Positions 25,526 through 34,245 of a stretch of DNA of 64,000 bases are shown piece after piece (positions within the stretch are counted from its first letter, which is position 1; each line of letters begins with the position of its first letter). The DNA comes from Mesorhizobium sp. (GTDB taxonomy: Bacteria; Pseudomonadota; Alphaproteobacteria; Rhizobiales; Rhizobiaceae), in assembly GCF_024509055.1 (NCBI RefSeq), contig NZ_JANINM010000538.1, positions 1 to 64,000 on the forward strand. Reading direction: 5' to 3'. The notes beneath the pieces are model-generated. The model searched no databases. It was given only the letters and a program-made list of their open reading frames with translations, and was not told the DNA's origin. The position numbers were made by a program, and so were the translations under genes.

Positions 25526-28066
25526 ATGATCCCGAATGCTCACTCCGCTCGCAAAGAGGTGCTCGGCCTGAGGGGCGCGGCGAAGTCGTTCGGTTCCGTC
25601 GTTGCCCTTCACGAGGCCACGTTCACCCTCCGCGAGGGTGAAGTGTTGGCGTTGCTGGGTGAGAACGGCGCGGGCAAATCGACATGCGTCAAGCTGATGG
25701 CCGGGCTCTACCGGCCTACCCATGGCGCCGTGGTGATGGACGGCCGGGACGTGTCCTTCGGCAGCCCGTTCGACGCCAGGTTGGCTGGCATAGCGGTCAT
25801 GCATCAGCATCCGGGACTCTTTCCCGACCTTACCATCGCCGAGAACATTTTCGCCGGGCACCTCTCCAAGTCTTCCGTCGGCTACGTGGATCACGCCTGT
25901 CTCGAGCGCGAGGCGCGGGAGTGGATGGACATCGTCGGCATCCGGCACGCTGCCTCCGAAAAGGTCGGTTCGCTGCGCATCTCCGAACAGCAGCTTGTCG
26001 AGGTCGCGAGGGCGCTGTCGTTGCGCGCCAAGGTGCTCATCATGGACGAACCCACCGCGGCCCTGTCCCAGAGGGAAGTGGAGAGCCTCTTCAAGGTGGT
26101 CAACGACCTGAAGCGGCGCGACGTCGCGATGATGTTCGTTGGCCACCGGATGGACGAGATTTTCAGAATAGCGGACCGCATAGCCGTTCTGCGCGACGGC
26201 CGGCTGGTCGGGGTCGAGCCCGCCGCTACGCTCGGCAGGGATCGGGCGATCAGCCTGATGGTGGGGCGGCAACTGTCCAACCTCTTTCCGGACCACGGCG
26301 CAACGCTTGGCGATGTGGTTTTGGAAACGAGGGGCCTGACCCGGGAGGGTCTGTTCAAGGATATAGACCTGACCGTGCGGGCCGGAGAGGTTGTAGGTAT
26401 CGGCGGGCTGGTCGGAAGCGGCAGGACGGAACTGGCGCGCGTCCTGTTCGGTATCGACGAGGCTACCGCAGGCGATGTCTTGCTGGCGGGGAACCCAGTT
26501 TCCTTTTCCTCGCCCGCCGACGCGATGCGCGCAGGGGTGGCCTACGTCTCCGAGGACCGCCTCGGGCAAAGCCTCGTCATGGACTTCTCCATTCTCGATA
26601 ACGCATCGCTTGCCGTGCTTGATCGCGCGACGCGTCGCGGTTTCAACAGCCGCAAGCGCGCGATCGGCCTCACCCTCGCCGAACTCGAGCGAATGCAGCT
26701 TCGCTACAGCGACCTCGATCAGCCTGTTTCGACCCTGTCGGGCGGTAACCAGCAGAAAGTGGTCTTGTCCAAATGGCTGGCGACAAAACCGCGCCTGCTC
26801 ATCCTCGACGAACCCACGCAGGGGATCGACGTCCAGGCTAAGGCCGAAGTCCATGCGATGATCGCGGAGCTCGCGCGCCAGGGACTGGCTATCCTGGTGA
26901 TCTCCTCGGAATTGCCGGAATTGCTGGGCGTTTCGGACCGTATCGTCGTGTTCCGCGAAGGTCAGAAGACCGCCGAGTTCGCCGACAAGGAAGCCACCCA
27001 GGAAATGGTGCTTGCCGCGGCGACGAAGAGCAGGTCCGAAACGGCCGACTTCGGTCAAGGCGGCAGTTTGGACGCCCCGGTGGCGGGATCGAGGCGGCCC
27101 TGGTTGCGAAGGCTTGCGGCCCAGCGTGAAATAGGGCTCGTCGCGGCGGTTCTCGCCATCCTCATCCCAGTCGGCCTGATCAACCCGAGGGTATTCAGTC
27201 TCGAGAACCTCACCGCGGTCTCCATGGACGTCGCCCTGCTGTCGATCGTCGCGCTCGCGCAGATGTTCGTCCTGGTCTCCCGCAACATCGATCTGTCCGT
27301 GGCGTCGATCATCGGCCTCAGCGCCTACGCCGCCGCGCGGGTCCTTGAGCTTCATCCCGAGGTCGGTATCGCAGGAGGCATCGCCGCCGCATGTGCCGTG
27401 GGGATGGGGGCGGGCGCGTTCAATGGCGCGCTGGTGGCCTACGGGCGACTTCCCGCCATCGTCGCGACGCTCGGAACGCTGTTCGTCTACCGGGGAGCGA
27501 ACGCGATCTTCGCGGGCGGACACCAAATCAGCGCCGACAAGGTGCCGCAGGCCTGGCTCGATATGACGACCTCGCGGATAGCAGGCGTTCCGCTCATTGT
27601 CGCCATCGCCGCCGCCGTGCTGATTGTCGGTAGCCTGTTGCTCGGCCGGACAACCTTCGGAAGGGAGCTCTACGCGACTGGGTCGAACCCGGACGGCGCG
27701 AGGTTGATCGGGATTCCGACGCGATCGCTGGTCATGTGGGCGTTCTCGATCGCCGGACTGCTAACAGGTCTTTGCGGCGCGCTCTGGGCATCCCGTTACG
27801 CCACCGTGGACGCCCGCGTGGCCAACGGTTTCGAGCTGACCGTCATCGCCGCGGTGGTGGTGGGCGGCGTGGCGATCAGAGGGGGCGCGGGCACCGTGAA
27901 GGGTGTCTTGCTCGGCTGCATCACGCTTCTCGTCATCCGGAACGGACTGACGCTCGTCCGCGTCGATCCTCTTTGGCTCCAGGGCATCTACGGGCTGGTG
28001 ATCCTCGCGGCGATCGGCGTCGACTCGCTCGTCATCCGCCGTGGTGCCGCTGCCCATGGGAAGTGA
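25526..28066 (+). CDS. Sugar ABC transporter ATPase-permease fusion (RbsA + RbsC type)
   Basis: About 846 residues in one frame. Two ATPase domains occupy roughly residues 1-500: the first with intact Walker A GENGAGKST and VLIMDEPTAALSQ but a weak signature (RISEQQLVEV), the second with the usual degenerate P-loop GSGRTEL, LSGGNQQKV and LLILDEPTQGID. A full permease follows from about residue 535 (GLINPRVFSLENLTAVSMD, NIDLSVASIIGLSAY, GRELYATGSNPDGARLIGIP). These parts are normally separate proteins in ribose, rhamnose and AI-2 transporters. ATG at 25526 follows GGGGAGG; GTG at 25457, also with a good ribosome binding site, is an alternative adding 23 residues. Confidence 0.87.
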   Translation: MIPNAHSARKEVLGLRGAAKSFGSVVALHEATFTLREGEVLALLGENGAGKSTCVKLMAGLYRPTHGAVVMDGRDVSFGSPFDARLAGIAVMHQHPGLFPDLTIAENIFAGHLSKSSVGYVDHACLEREAREWMDIVGIRHAASEKVGSLRISEQQLVEVARALSLRAKVLIMDEPTAALSQREVESLFKVVNDLKRRDVAMMFVGHRMDEIFRIADRIAVLRDGRLVGVEPAATLGRDRAISLMVGRQLSNLFPDHGATLGDVVLETRGLTREGLFKDIDLTVRAGEVVGIGGLVGSGRTELARVLFGIDEATAGDVLLAGNPVSFSSPADAMRAGVAYVSEDRLGQSLVMDFSILDNASLAVLDRATRRGFNSRKRAIGLTLAELERMQLRYSDLDQPVSTLSGGNQQKVVLSKWLATKPRLLILDEPTQGIDVQAKAEVHAMIAELARQGLAILVISSELPELLGVSDRIVVFREGQKTAEFADKEATQEMVLAAATKSRSETADFGQGGSLDAPVAGSRRPWLRRLAAQREIGLVAAVLAILIPVGLINPRVFSLENLTAVSMDVALLSIVALAQMFVLVSRNIDLSVASIIGLSAYAAARVLELHPEVGIAGGIAAACAVGMGAGAFNGALVAYGRLPAIVATLGTLFVYRGANAIFAGGHQISADKVPQAWLDMTTSRIAGVPLIVAIAAAVLIVGSLLLGRTTFGRELYATGSNPDGARLIGIPTRSLVMWAFSIAGLLTGLCGALWASRYATVDARVANGFELTVIAAVVVGGVAIRGGAGTVKGVLLGCITLLVIRNGLTLVRVDPLWLQGIYGLVILAAIGVDSLVIRRGAAAHGK

Positions 28067-28076
28067 GGAGGGCGCG

Positions 28077-29057
28077 TTGAAAGGCATTCGACGACTAGCA
28101 GCTTGGGAGACGTTTCTCGCGATTGCGACCATCGCGCTCATCGCGTTCGGCGCGCTTACGACTCCGGGATTCCTGACCGAATTCAATATCTCGCAATTGG
28201 CGGCGGGCGTGTCGGAGAAGGCGCTCATCACGCTGCCCATGGTGCTGCTTATCATCTGCCGGGAGATCGACCTCTCCGTAGCCTCGATGCTCGCCCTGTG
28301 CAGCGTGATCTTCGGCGTGCTCGTCCAGAGCGACGTTCCCTTGTGGCTGGCCGTTCTTATCGCGCTTCTGGCGGGAGGGCTGCTCGGCGCCTTTAACGGC
28401 GTGTTCGTGGTCAAGCTCGGTCTGCCGTCGCTGGTGGTGACGCTCGGGACGATGGCGTTGTTCAGGGGTGCCGGGTACGTCCTGCTTGGCAGTGGTTCCA
28501 TCAACGTCTTTCCCGACAGCTTCCTGAACTTCGGCATCGACAACGTTCCCGGCACGCCCGTGCCGTGGACATTGGTGCCATTCATAGCGATCGCGCCGCT
28601 GTTCGCCATTGTCCTGCAATACATGCCGATCGGGAAGCGGATCTATGCGCTCGGCGCCAGTCCCGAGGCTGCCAAGTATTCCGGTATCATGACGCAGCGC
28701 ATCCGCTTCTGGCTGTTCACGATCACGGGAGTCGTCTGTGCCGGAGCGGGGATAGTCTACGCGGCGCGGCTGGCGAACGCCCGCGCCAACAACGCCGTCG
28801 GCATGGAACTCGACGTGATCACTATCGCGTTTCTCGGAGGCGTGAGCGTGTTCGGCGGGAAGGGCAAACTCACCGGCGTTCTTTGGGCGCTCGTCCTTGT
28901 CGCCTCGGTCCGCAACCTTCTCGGACTCAACCAGATCAGCGGCGATACCCAAGGCACCGTCATCGGACTGCTTCTCATCGTGTCGCTGCTCGTCAGCAAC
29001 GCCACAGGATTCCTTGCTGGATCTTTCCGGACGATTTTCGGCGAGCGCAAGGCATAG
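28077..29057 (+). CDS. Second sugar ABC transporter permease (RhaQ/LsrD-like)
   Basis: Inner-membrane permease of about 327 residues: ICREIDLSVASMLALCSV, LVVTLGTMALFRGAGYVLLG, KRIYALGASPEAAKYSGI and TIAFLGGVSVFGGKGK. It would pair with the permease half of the preceding fusion, giving the two-permease arrangement of rhamnose and AI-2 type importers. TTG at 28077 follows GGAGGG closely and is preferred; ATG at 28056 overlaps the fusion gene but has no ribosome binding site. Confidence 0.85.
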   Translation: MKGIRRLAAWETFLAIATIALIAFGALTTPGFLTEFNISQLAAGVSEKALITLPMVLLIICREIDLSVASMLALCSVIFGVLVQSDVPLWLAVLIALLAGGLLGAFNGVFVVKLGLPSLVVTLGTMALFRGAGYVLLGSGSINVFPDSFLNFGIDNVPGTPVPWTLVPFIAIAPLFAIVLQYMPIGKRIYALGASPEAAKYSGIMTQRIRFWLFTITGVVCAGAGIVYAARLANARANNAVGMELDVITIAFLGGVSVFGGKGKLTGVLWALVLVASVRNLLGLNQISGDTQGTVIGLLLIVSLLVSNATGFLAGSFRTIFGERKA

Positions 29058-29105
29058 GGGTCCCGGGCGCCCCTCTTTCCCGCCCAAACCATTTGGAGGA
29101 ATTTG

Positions 29106-30108
29106 ATGTCACAGGTGAGGAAAATAGCGTTCGCGGGCGCCGCGGCGCTGCTCTGGTCGTCGGCCGCTTTCGCGGGGAATTGCGCCACATCCGCGGTGAA
29201 GATCGGTTGGCTGCCGAAGCTCGACACCGATCCGTACTTTCAGGTTGCCGGAGACGGAGCGCTGGAGGCGGCGAAGGAGATTGGCGGGGAGATAGTCCGG
29301 CTAGCGCCTTCGCAGGCGACGGCGGAAGCTCAGGTCGAAATCGTAAACAACCTGGTGTCCCAGGGCGTCAAGATAATCGCGCTGTCTTCGAATGACGCCA
29401 ACGCGATCGCGCCGGCCCTCAAAGCGCGCGGCAAAGCAGGGCGTCAAAACGGTCACTTTTGACTCCGACGCAGCCGCCGAGGCCCGGACCGTTTTTGTGA
29501 ACCAGGCGAAAGGCGACAGCCTCGCAGACATGATGCTGCAGAGCATGCATGACCTGATTGGCGGGGAGGGCGAGTTCGCGATCCTCTCCTCAACACCAAC
29601 CGCGACGAACCAGAATGCCTGGATCGATTTCATGAAGCAAAAGCTATCAAGCGATCCTAAGTACGGCAAAATGAAGCTGGTCCAGATTGCCTATGGCGAA
29701 GAAAGCGAACAAATCAACCAGCAGCAGGCGCTGGCGCTCGTGCAGGCGTTTCCAAACTTGAAGGGGATTATCGTGCCGGCTGGCATCGGACTGCCGGCTG
29801 CCGCCCGCGCGCTCGATGAAGCCGGCTTGGCCGGGAAGATAAAGCTCACCGGCCTTGCTCCGGCATCGCTGATGAAGAAGTACGTGGCCAACGGCTCTGC
29901 GCAGGTCATTTGGTGGAACGTCACTGACCTTGGCTATCTGACCTACTATGCGGCGCAAGCGGTGGCCCAGTGCAAGCTCACAGGCACTGACGGCGAGAAG
30001 CTCCAAGCGGGGCGGTTGGGGAGCTACCAGGTGGGCGCCAAAGGCGAAGTTGTGCTCGGCCCCGCCAAGATCGTAACGCCCAGCAACGTTGAGGAATTTA
30101 AGTTCTGA
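29106..30108 (+). pseudogene. Frameshifted sugar-binding protein (RhaS/AI-2-binding type)
   Basis: ATG at 29106 follows TTGGAGGAA and begins a signal peptide ending SSAAFA. The type I binding-protein sequence (VKIGWLPKLDTDPYFQVAGD, SQGVKIIALSSNDANAIAPAL) runs in one frame to about 29420. It then continues in the next frame (KRAAKQGVKTVTFDSDAAAE) to 30108, ending VEEFKF. The break sits at CTCAAAGCGCGCGGC, where one extra A in AAA (about 29420-29423) explains the shift; without it, ALKRAAKQGVKT reads through smoothly. Both halves are otherwise well preserved, so this is a recent mutation or a sequencing error. Unrepaired, the second ABC system would lack its own binding protein. Confidence 0.85.
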
Positions 30109-30130
30109 GCCTCGGGCTCTTTTCCGAAAG

Positions 30131-30156
30131 TTGATGCCGCCGTCAGGCGGCGTCAA
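30131..30156 (+). terminator. Stem-loop after the frameshifted binding-protein gene
   Basis: TTGATGCCGCC (30131-30141) and GGCGGCGTCAA (30146-30156) pair over 11 positions with one G-T wobble around the loop GTCA. It starts 23 bases after the stop codon. There is no T-tract, so it may act as an mRNA end stabiliser or as part of a Rho-dependent terminator. Confidence 0.5.
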
Positions 30157-30200
30157 CGCAGTCCAATTAAGACTGCCGTTCACAAACGGATCAGTCGTAC

Positions 30201-30422
30201 CAGGAGGCCGAAAACCACTCGGCTGCCAAGCCTCTCGGTCCGGCTCTTAGATTGGCGTTCGGGGGCCGTGCGAAGTCCGGACTTCGCTTCCGCCTGTCGC
30301 AATCATTGAGACAGGCGGACTCAAGCGCCGCGGTTGGCAGGTTACGTTGAAGGGTCGTTGCCGGCTAGGTTTAGAGAGCCGTGCTTGCTCGGAGAAGGCT
30401 GCGGGTTGGGAAATGTTTTCCC
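30201..30422 (+). pseudogene. Decayed copy of the HNH-recQ 3' end (direct repeat copy 2)
   Basis: The sequence aligns with 9150-9377. In translation, PKTTRLPSLSVRLLDW corresponds to PKTTRRPSLSIRILDW at the end of the HNH-RecQ protein. After this, frameshifts and a stop in ACRNH(stop)D break it. The shared downstream block GGGTTGGGAAATGTTTTCC follows at nearly the same distance as in copy 1. Only the last fifth or less of the gene is present, directly after the sugar transporter operon. Confidence 0.7.
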
Positions 30423-30516
30423 GAATTGGCTCTTTGACCAAGCGGTGACTCTGTTGGCTGCACCGACATTGGAGGCAGTTCGGTTGGTTGGCACCGGGAG
30501 CGGGCTTACGCCAAGC

Positions 30517-30744
30517 TCATGAGCGACGAAGGCGCCGTCGCCGGCTACTGGCACTCTTGGCAGGCGCGGCAACGTACCGCCGCGCCTGCCCGTGCCCAGC
30601 CGTCTCATGGAGGATGACCTGGCGAAGGTCACGCATGTCGACTGGCTTGCCGCAGCTTGGGCAGGTGTAGAAGCGCCTGCGCTCGTCGGCGATATCGCCG
30701 CCGGCGCGTTTTCCCTTGATCGCGGGGCCGACGTTGGGAATCAC
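30517..30744 (-). CDS. Small zinc-ribbon protein, 75 residues
   Basis: The family is not named with certainty. The central part FYTCPSCGKPVDMRDLRQVI looks like half of a zinc-binding site (C-x2-C) followed by a helix with HETAGH, whose histidines may complete it. The C-terminus is Arg/Ser-rich and of low complexity. GTG at 30744 overlaps the TGA of the DUF3606 gene, so the two are translationally coupled. Similar small proteins are common near LigD/Ku-type genes in rhizobia, from memory. Confidence 0.6.
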   Translation of the reverse strand: MIPNVGPAIKGKRAGGDIADERRRFYTCPSCGKPVDMRDLRQVILHETAGHGQARRYVAAPAKSASSRRRRLRRS

Positions 30745-30926
30745 GATCTCAGCTTCCTGACCTCATGCTCCAGCGCCTTCCGGTCGCTGCCGTGCTGACG
30801 GATCAACTGCCGGACAACGCCTGGCGAGATGCGGTGTCTCTTGGCGAGGTATTCGACCTCGTCGTCCTCGTCGGCTGCTACCTGTTCGCGGTCGCGGAAG
30901 TCCTGTTTGCTCTTGTCGTTTACCAT
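30741..30926 (-). CDS. DUF3606-family small protein
   Basis: Sixty-one residues beginning VNDKSKQDFRDREQVAADED. The pattern (charged start, EVEYLAKRHRISPGVVRQLI, then a second helix with HGSDRKALEHEV) matches the DUF3606 family of small helical proteins abundant in alphaproteobacteria. ATG at 30926 follows AAGGAG. Function unknown. It is divergent from the ligase gene, with 123 bases between the two starts that must hold both promoters. Confidence 0.75.
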   Translation of the reverse strand: MVNDKSKQDFRDREQVAADEDDEVEYLAKRHRISPGVVRQLIRQHGSDRKALEHEVRKLRS

Positions 30927-31049
30927 GGACCTGCTCCTTGGGAAGGAACACTAGGCAGAAGCGATTGTTCCCTTGCTTGTTGAGCAATCGCTAACGGAAC
31001 GGGTGCGGCCGTGCGATATTGAATCCAAAATGGAGTCGCGTGGGTTCCG

Positions 31050-31928
31050 ATGCGAAAGCCCGTCGACGCAGCCAGGCTGTCCTTCATCAGGCCCATGGAG
31101 CCGGAGCTCGTCGAGCAGCCGCCCAACGGCGCCGAATGGAGCCACGAGGCCAAGTTCGACGGCTATCGAACCCAGATGATCAAGGATGCCGAGGGCATAC
31201 GTCTCTTCACCAAAAATGGCTTCGACTGGACCTCGAAATATCGGCTGCTTGCCGAAGAAGCCAAGTCGATCGCGGCGGGAAGCTTCATCATCGACGGGGA
31301 GGTGATCGTCACCAACGAAGCTGGCCTATCGGACTTCCATGCTCTCAGGTCGGCCATCTCAAAACGCCCGCGCGGTCTCTATTTTGTCGCGTTCGACCTG
31401 CTGCATCTCAACGGCCATGACCTGCGCGACATGGCCCTCTTAGACCGCCGCGAGATCCTTCAGGCCGCCTTCGCTCCTGGCGGCCATATCCAGTTCAGCG
31501 AGGCCTTTCCGGGGACTGGTGACGTTGTCTACCAACTAGCGTGCGAGGCGGGACTGGAAGGCATTGTCTCGAAGCGGCTGGACAGCGTCTACCGCAGCGG
31601 CCCGACAATGGCTTGGCGCAAGATCAAGTGCTACGTCGAGAAGGAGATGGATATCATCGGCGTGAAGCGCGATAGCGGCAAGCCGGCGATGGTCCTTATG
31701 GCCGACGACGGCCGGTAAATGGGGGGCGCCTTCGTCACCTTTAGAGCCGACCGACGGAAGCAGCTATGGGATCTCGCGCAAGGGAAGGCGGGAGCACCTC
31801 CGCCGAAGGGCCTGGCGAAGGAGAAGGCCGAATGGCTCAAGCCCGGGCTGCGCGGCCGCGTGAAGTTCCTGAAGGGGGAGGGCAGGCTTCGCCACGCCTC
31901 GCTCAAGGACTTCTGGGAACAAGATTAG
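31050..31928 (+). pseudogene. ATP-dependent DNA ligase (LigD ligase-domain type) split by an in-frame stop
   Basis: The adenylation domain is complete: nucleotide-binding motif I EAKFDGYR (Lys is the AMP-accepting residue), FIIDGEVIV, FVAFDLLHLNG, GLEGIVSKRLDS and AWRKIKC (motif V). At 31716-31718 the frame has TAA, and the same frame resumes at once with ATG GGG GGC, giving the OB-fold part (GGAFVTFRADRRKQLWDLAQ to HASLKDFWEQD). A single base change from a TAC/TAT-like codon would explain the split, since ADDGR-Y-xGGAF reads naturally. It is either a pseudogene or a ligase made as two chains through the TAAATG junction. The intact form would be a 292-residue Ku-dependent-type ligase. Confidence 0.8.
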
Positions 31929-32054
31929 GTCCGTGCGGATCTTGAGTGCGCGGGGCGGGACCTCGGTTTAATCAGCCCGGCCTTTCGGGCTTCAAGGTCA
32001 AGGCATACTGTGCAATCTATCATCCGGGCAGACTTTGTCGGATCGGGTGGTCGA

Positions 32055-32538
32055 ATGAGAAGGCTGGTAGGGTTAGTCGCTGCGCTTCTTCTTTCGGGCG
32101 CTGCCAAAGCGGCGGTCGTGCAGAAACTGCCTCAATCCCCTGGCTCGCCGGACGTGATCGCAGTCACTGGCGTCATCGAGCCAAATGACGACCTCAAGTT
32201 TCAATCAGATCGCGGCGACTGAAAGCCAGGCTGTTGTTCTCCTGAACAGCGAGGGCGGGTCAGTCCTCCCAGCCCTTGAAATCGGAAGATCCATACGCCT
32301 GAAAGGATTCGCGACCGCAGTCGCAAGCAACACCCTCTGCGCTCTCGTTCGCGATGCTGGTACAGGTTCTCGGGCGGCGGGGCGGTTCGTCGCTCATGGC
32401 AGCCTGATTGGGTGGATCGAGGATGGCCTTTCGCGTGATCGCCACGTTCTTCTGCGGAAGGAGGCCGGTCGGAACTCGGCTGCGACCTCAAATACTGGGG
32501 TCTCAATCCGCAGCGACAGTTTTGCCATAGGGCAGTGA
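32055..32538 (+). pseudogene. Broken gene for a periplasmic ClpP/serine-dehydrogenase-like protein
   Basis: A signal peptide (MRRLVGLVAALLLSGAAKAA) and a first strand (SPDVIAVTGVIEPNDDLKF) read in one frame from 32055 to about 32208. The match continues in another frame as FNQIAATESQAVVLLNSEGG, then SVLPALEIGRSIRLKGFATA up to NTLCA. The remaining residues no longer look like the family, in which a CASAC-type motif would follow. The layout (beta strand, N-SEGGSV oxyanion loop, helix IGRSIR) resembles exported crotonase/ClpP-like proteins. At least one base is missing near 32208, so the gene is probably dead. Confidence 0.5.
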
Positions 32539-32604
32539 ATGAAGTGCAGTTGCCATCCCCAACGAACGACGCGAAGGGTATCGAATTGCGGTGACAACTC
32601 CCCC

Positions 32605-34245
32605 TCAAGCCGCGACGCTTTTGCGCATGCGTAAGTCCGTAACCCTAACGTTTATCCTTCCATCTCCCCCGAGTATGTCCGCGATCTCGTTGGCAAAAAT
32701 TTGGGAATGGCCATCTATGAGACCCTCTCGCTCATTCCGCCAGCCGCCGTCGCGGCGCTTCTCCTCGATATCGCGATCAATCACGACGTACTCAACTTCC
32801 ATGTCAGTAGGAACGAGATCGACTACCTGTAGGCGGTTGCGGCGCTGGATGTTAGTCGCGTCGAGAACTGCCGTGTCTCCGCGCGCAAGGCGCGTGGTCA
32901 GACGCTTCATCGCAACCTCAAACACATGCGCCTGGGAGCCGGGCGTTGCTTGCGACCCGAATAGCTCGATCCGAATGTCGTCGGACGATACGATTTCGTC
33001 GGCAGCGAAGTTTGCTCTAGCGTAAGTACTCTTGCCTGCGCCGCTGGGGCCGATCATCAACACCAGCCGCTGTCCACAGCGCGGCCAGTTCCAACCGGCC
33101 ACTTCCTTGCGGCCGGTTACAGCGTACGTGCTCCACGAAGACGCCAGGAGACTAAGCAGGGACGGATCCGGCACCTCATTGTGAGCAATATTATTCCTGG
33201 CCTTGTTGGTGGCCCGCAAGAAATTGACATCCTGTCGTTCGAGCATTCCTTCGAGGCAGTCGCGTAGATGCTTGTTCTCCATGTCGTACCTGTGCGTGAC
33301 AAGCTGCTCGCCCCTCGCAGTCTCGATCCTATAGGGGAGCCGCGCCTCAATAGCTTGTGCGTAGACGTCTGCGAAATGTCTGCAGACCGTTGCGTTAAAA
33401 TCGAGCACGGGACCACTGACTGCCCGCCACCGCCTAACATCGAACGCCTTGCGGTTTCCGGAGGCGAGCAGGCAAGCGGTGTGAAGGAACACCTCCCCAT
33501 CGACTGTATCCACAAGGCCATTGCCCCAGCGAGGATGCACATCGGCGCTTCGCCCGTATGCTCGCTGAAGAAGTTCCCAAGGGTCGATCGCCGTTAGCGG
33601 CTCCTGTCTGCACAGCATCTCAGCCAGATATGGGTCGTAGCCGGCCAGCCCGATCGCCACTTCGATGGCGGACCGGTCCAGCAGGTCCTCGCCCAGGGTC
33701 CGGCCGGTTCGCCGCGCAACGTAGGTGCGCATATCGAACGACGATACCCGACCACGCCATCGGACCACGGCGCCGGGAAACAGGCGATCAACGTCATCCT
33801 GGGGGGTGTCGGGCGGGATGAACGCGACGAGGACGGGTAGCAGGACAGCACTGCGCCTGCGTCGGCGTTCGACTGTGAATGACCGGAGGAATGAAGACCA
33901 TGCTGACCACTCTTCAAGGTCGATGCCGTCCGCGACGAATGCAGTGCCGCGGAGCGTCGGCGAGTCGAGCATCGAGCCGACGGATCGCAGCGATTGCCGG
34001 ATCTCCCCCGCGGCAAACGCCATCCTATGCACAATGGATGCGCGGGAGCGGTCAGAAACCCTGTGAACGGGGGCCATGCCGTCTGCTTCGAGCCCGCGGG
34101 TTAAGGCATCGACGAGGCCGGGTGGGCGGTATGTCGGCACCTGCACGGCGACGAAGCCATCGCGCTGCGCCGCATCCACGACCGCCCGTACGAAGCCGGC
34201 TGGTCCGCCGAGCGACCAAAAAAGGTTCTCGTCGATGTCTATCAT
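32605..34245 (-). CDS. HEPN-like / polynucleotide-kinase-like fusion protein, fourth gene of the pPIWI-RE operon
   Basis: A 546-residue protein in three parts. Residues 1-250 are not recognised. Around residues 260-370 is a helical region ending in KARNNIAHNEVP, where R350-x4-H355 has the form of the HEPN RNase motif (RNxxAH). Residues 392-546 are a P-loop kinase: Walker A GPSGAGKST (399-407), SSDDIR, VLDATNIQRRNR and an Arg-rich lid, all as in the kinase domain of bacterial Pnkp and animal PNKP. The ATG at 34245 overlaps the stop of the giant pPIWI-RE gene as ATGA, so the two are coupled. Cutting RNA and phosphorylating 5' ends is an inference from the motifs; the kinase family is well supported, the HEPN call moderate. 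Confidence 0.75.
   Translation of the reverse strand: MIDIDENLFWSLGGPAGFVRAVVDAAQRDGFVAVQVPTYRPPGLVDALTRGLEADGMAPVHRVSDRSRASIVHRMAFAAGEIRQSLRSVGSMLDSPTLRGTAFVADGIDLEEWSAWSSFLRSFTVERRRRRSAVLLPVLVAFIPPDTPQDDVDRLFPGAVVRWRGRVSSFDMRTYVARRTGRTLGEDLLDRSAIEVAIGLAGYDPYLAEMLCRQEPLTAIDPWELLQRAYGRSADVHPRWGNGLVDTVDGEVFLHTACLLASGNRKAFDVRRWRAVSGPVLDFNATVCRHFADVYAQAIEARLPYRIETARGEQLVTHRYDMENKHLRDCLEGMLERQDVNFLRATNKARNNIAHNEVPDPSLLSLLASSWSTYAVTGRKEVAGWNWPRCGQRLVLMIGPSGAGKSTYARANFAADEIVSSDDIRIELFGSQATPGSQAHVFEVAMKRLTTRLARGDTAVLDATNIQRRNRLQVVDLVPTDMEVEYVVIDRDIEEKRRDGGWRNEREGLIDGHSQIFANEIADILGGDGRINVRVTDLRMRKSVAA

Larger units (their letters stand above)
30109..30516. other. Intergenic region between the sugar cluster and the ligase region
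   Basis: These 408 bases hold the stem-loop at 30131, the recQ remnant at 30201-30422 and about 90 further bases with no recognised feature. No intact gene was seen. Confidence 0.6.

Noticed and set aside
24446-27526. Open frame of 1026 codons on the minus strand
   Set aside because: It lies antisense to transaldolase and the ABC fusion, both with complete motifs. Its translation is rich in Arg, Asp and His and has no domain, as expected for a GC-rich shadow frame.
31050-34245. A single RNA-repair module made of the ligase and the HEPN-kinase gene
   Set aside because: They are convergent, separated by a dead gene, and the ligase is of the LigD DNA-repair type and interrupted; there is no sequence evidence that they act together.
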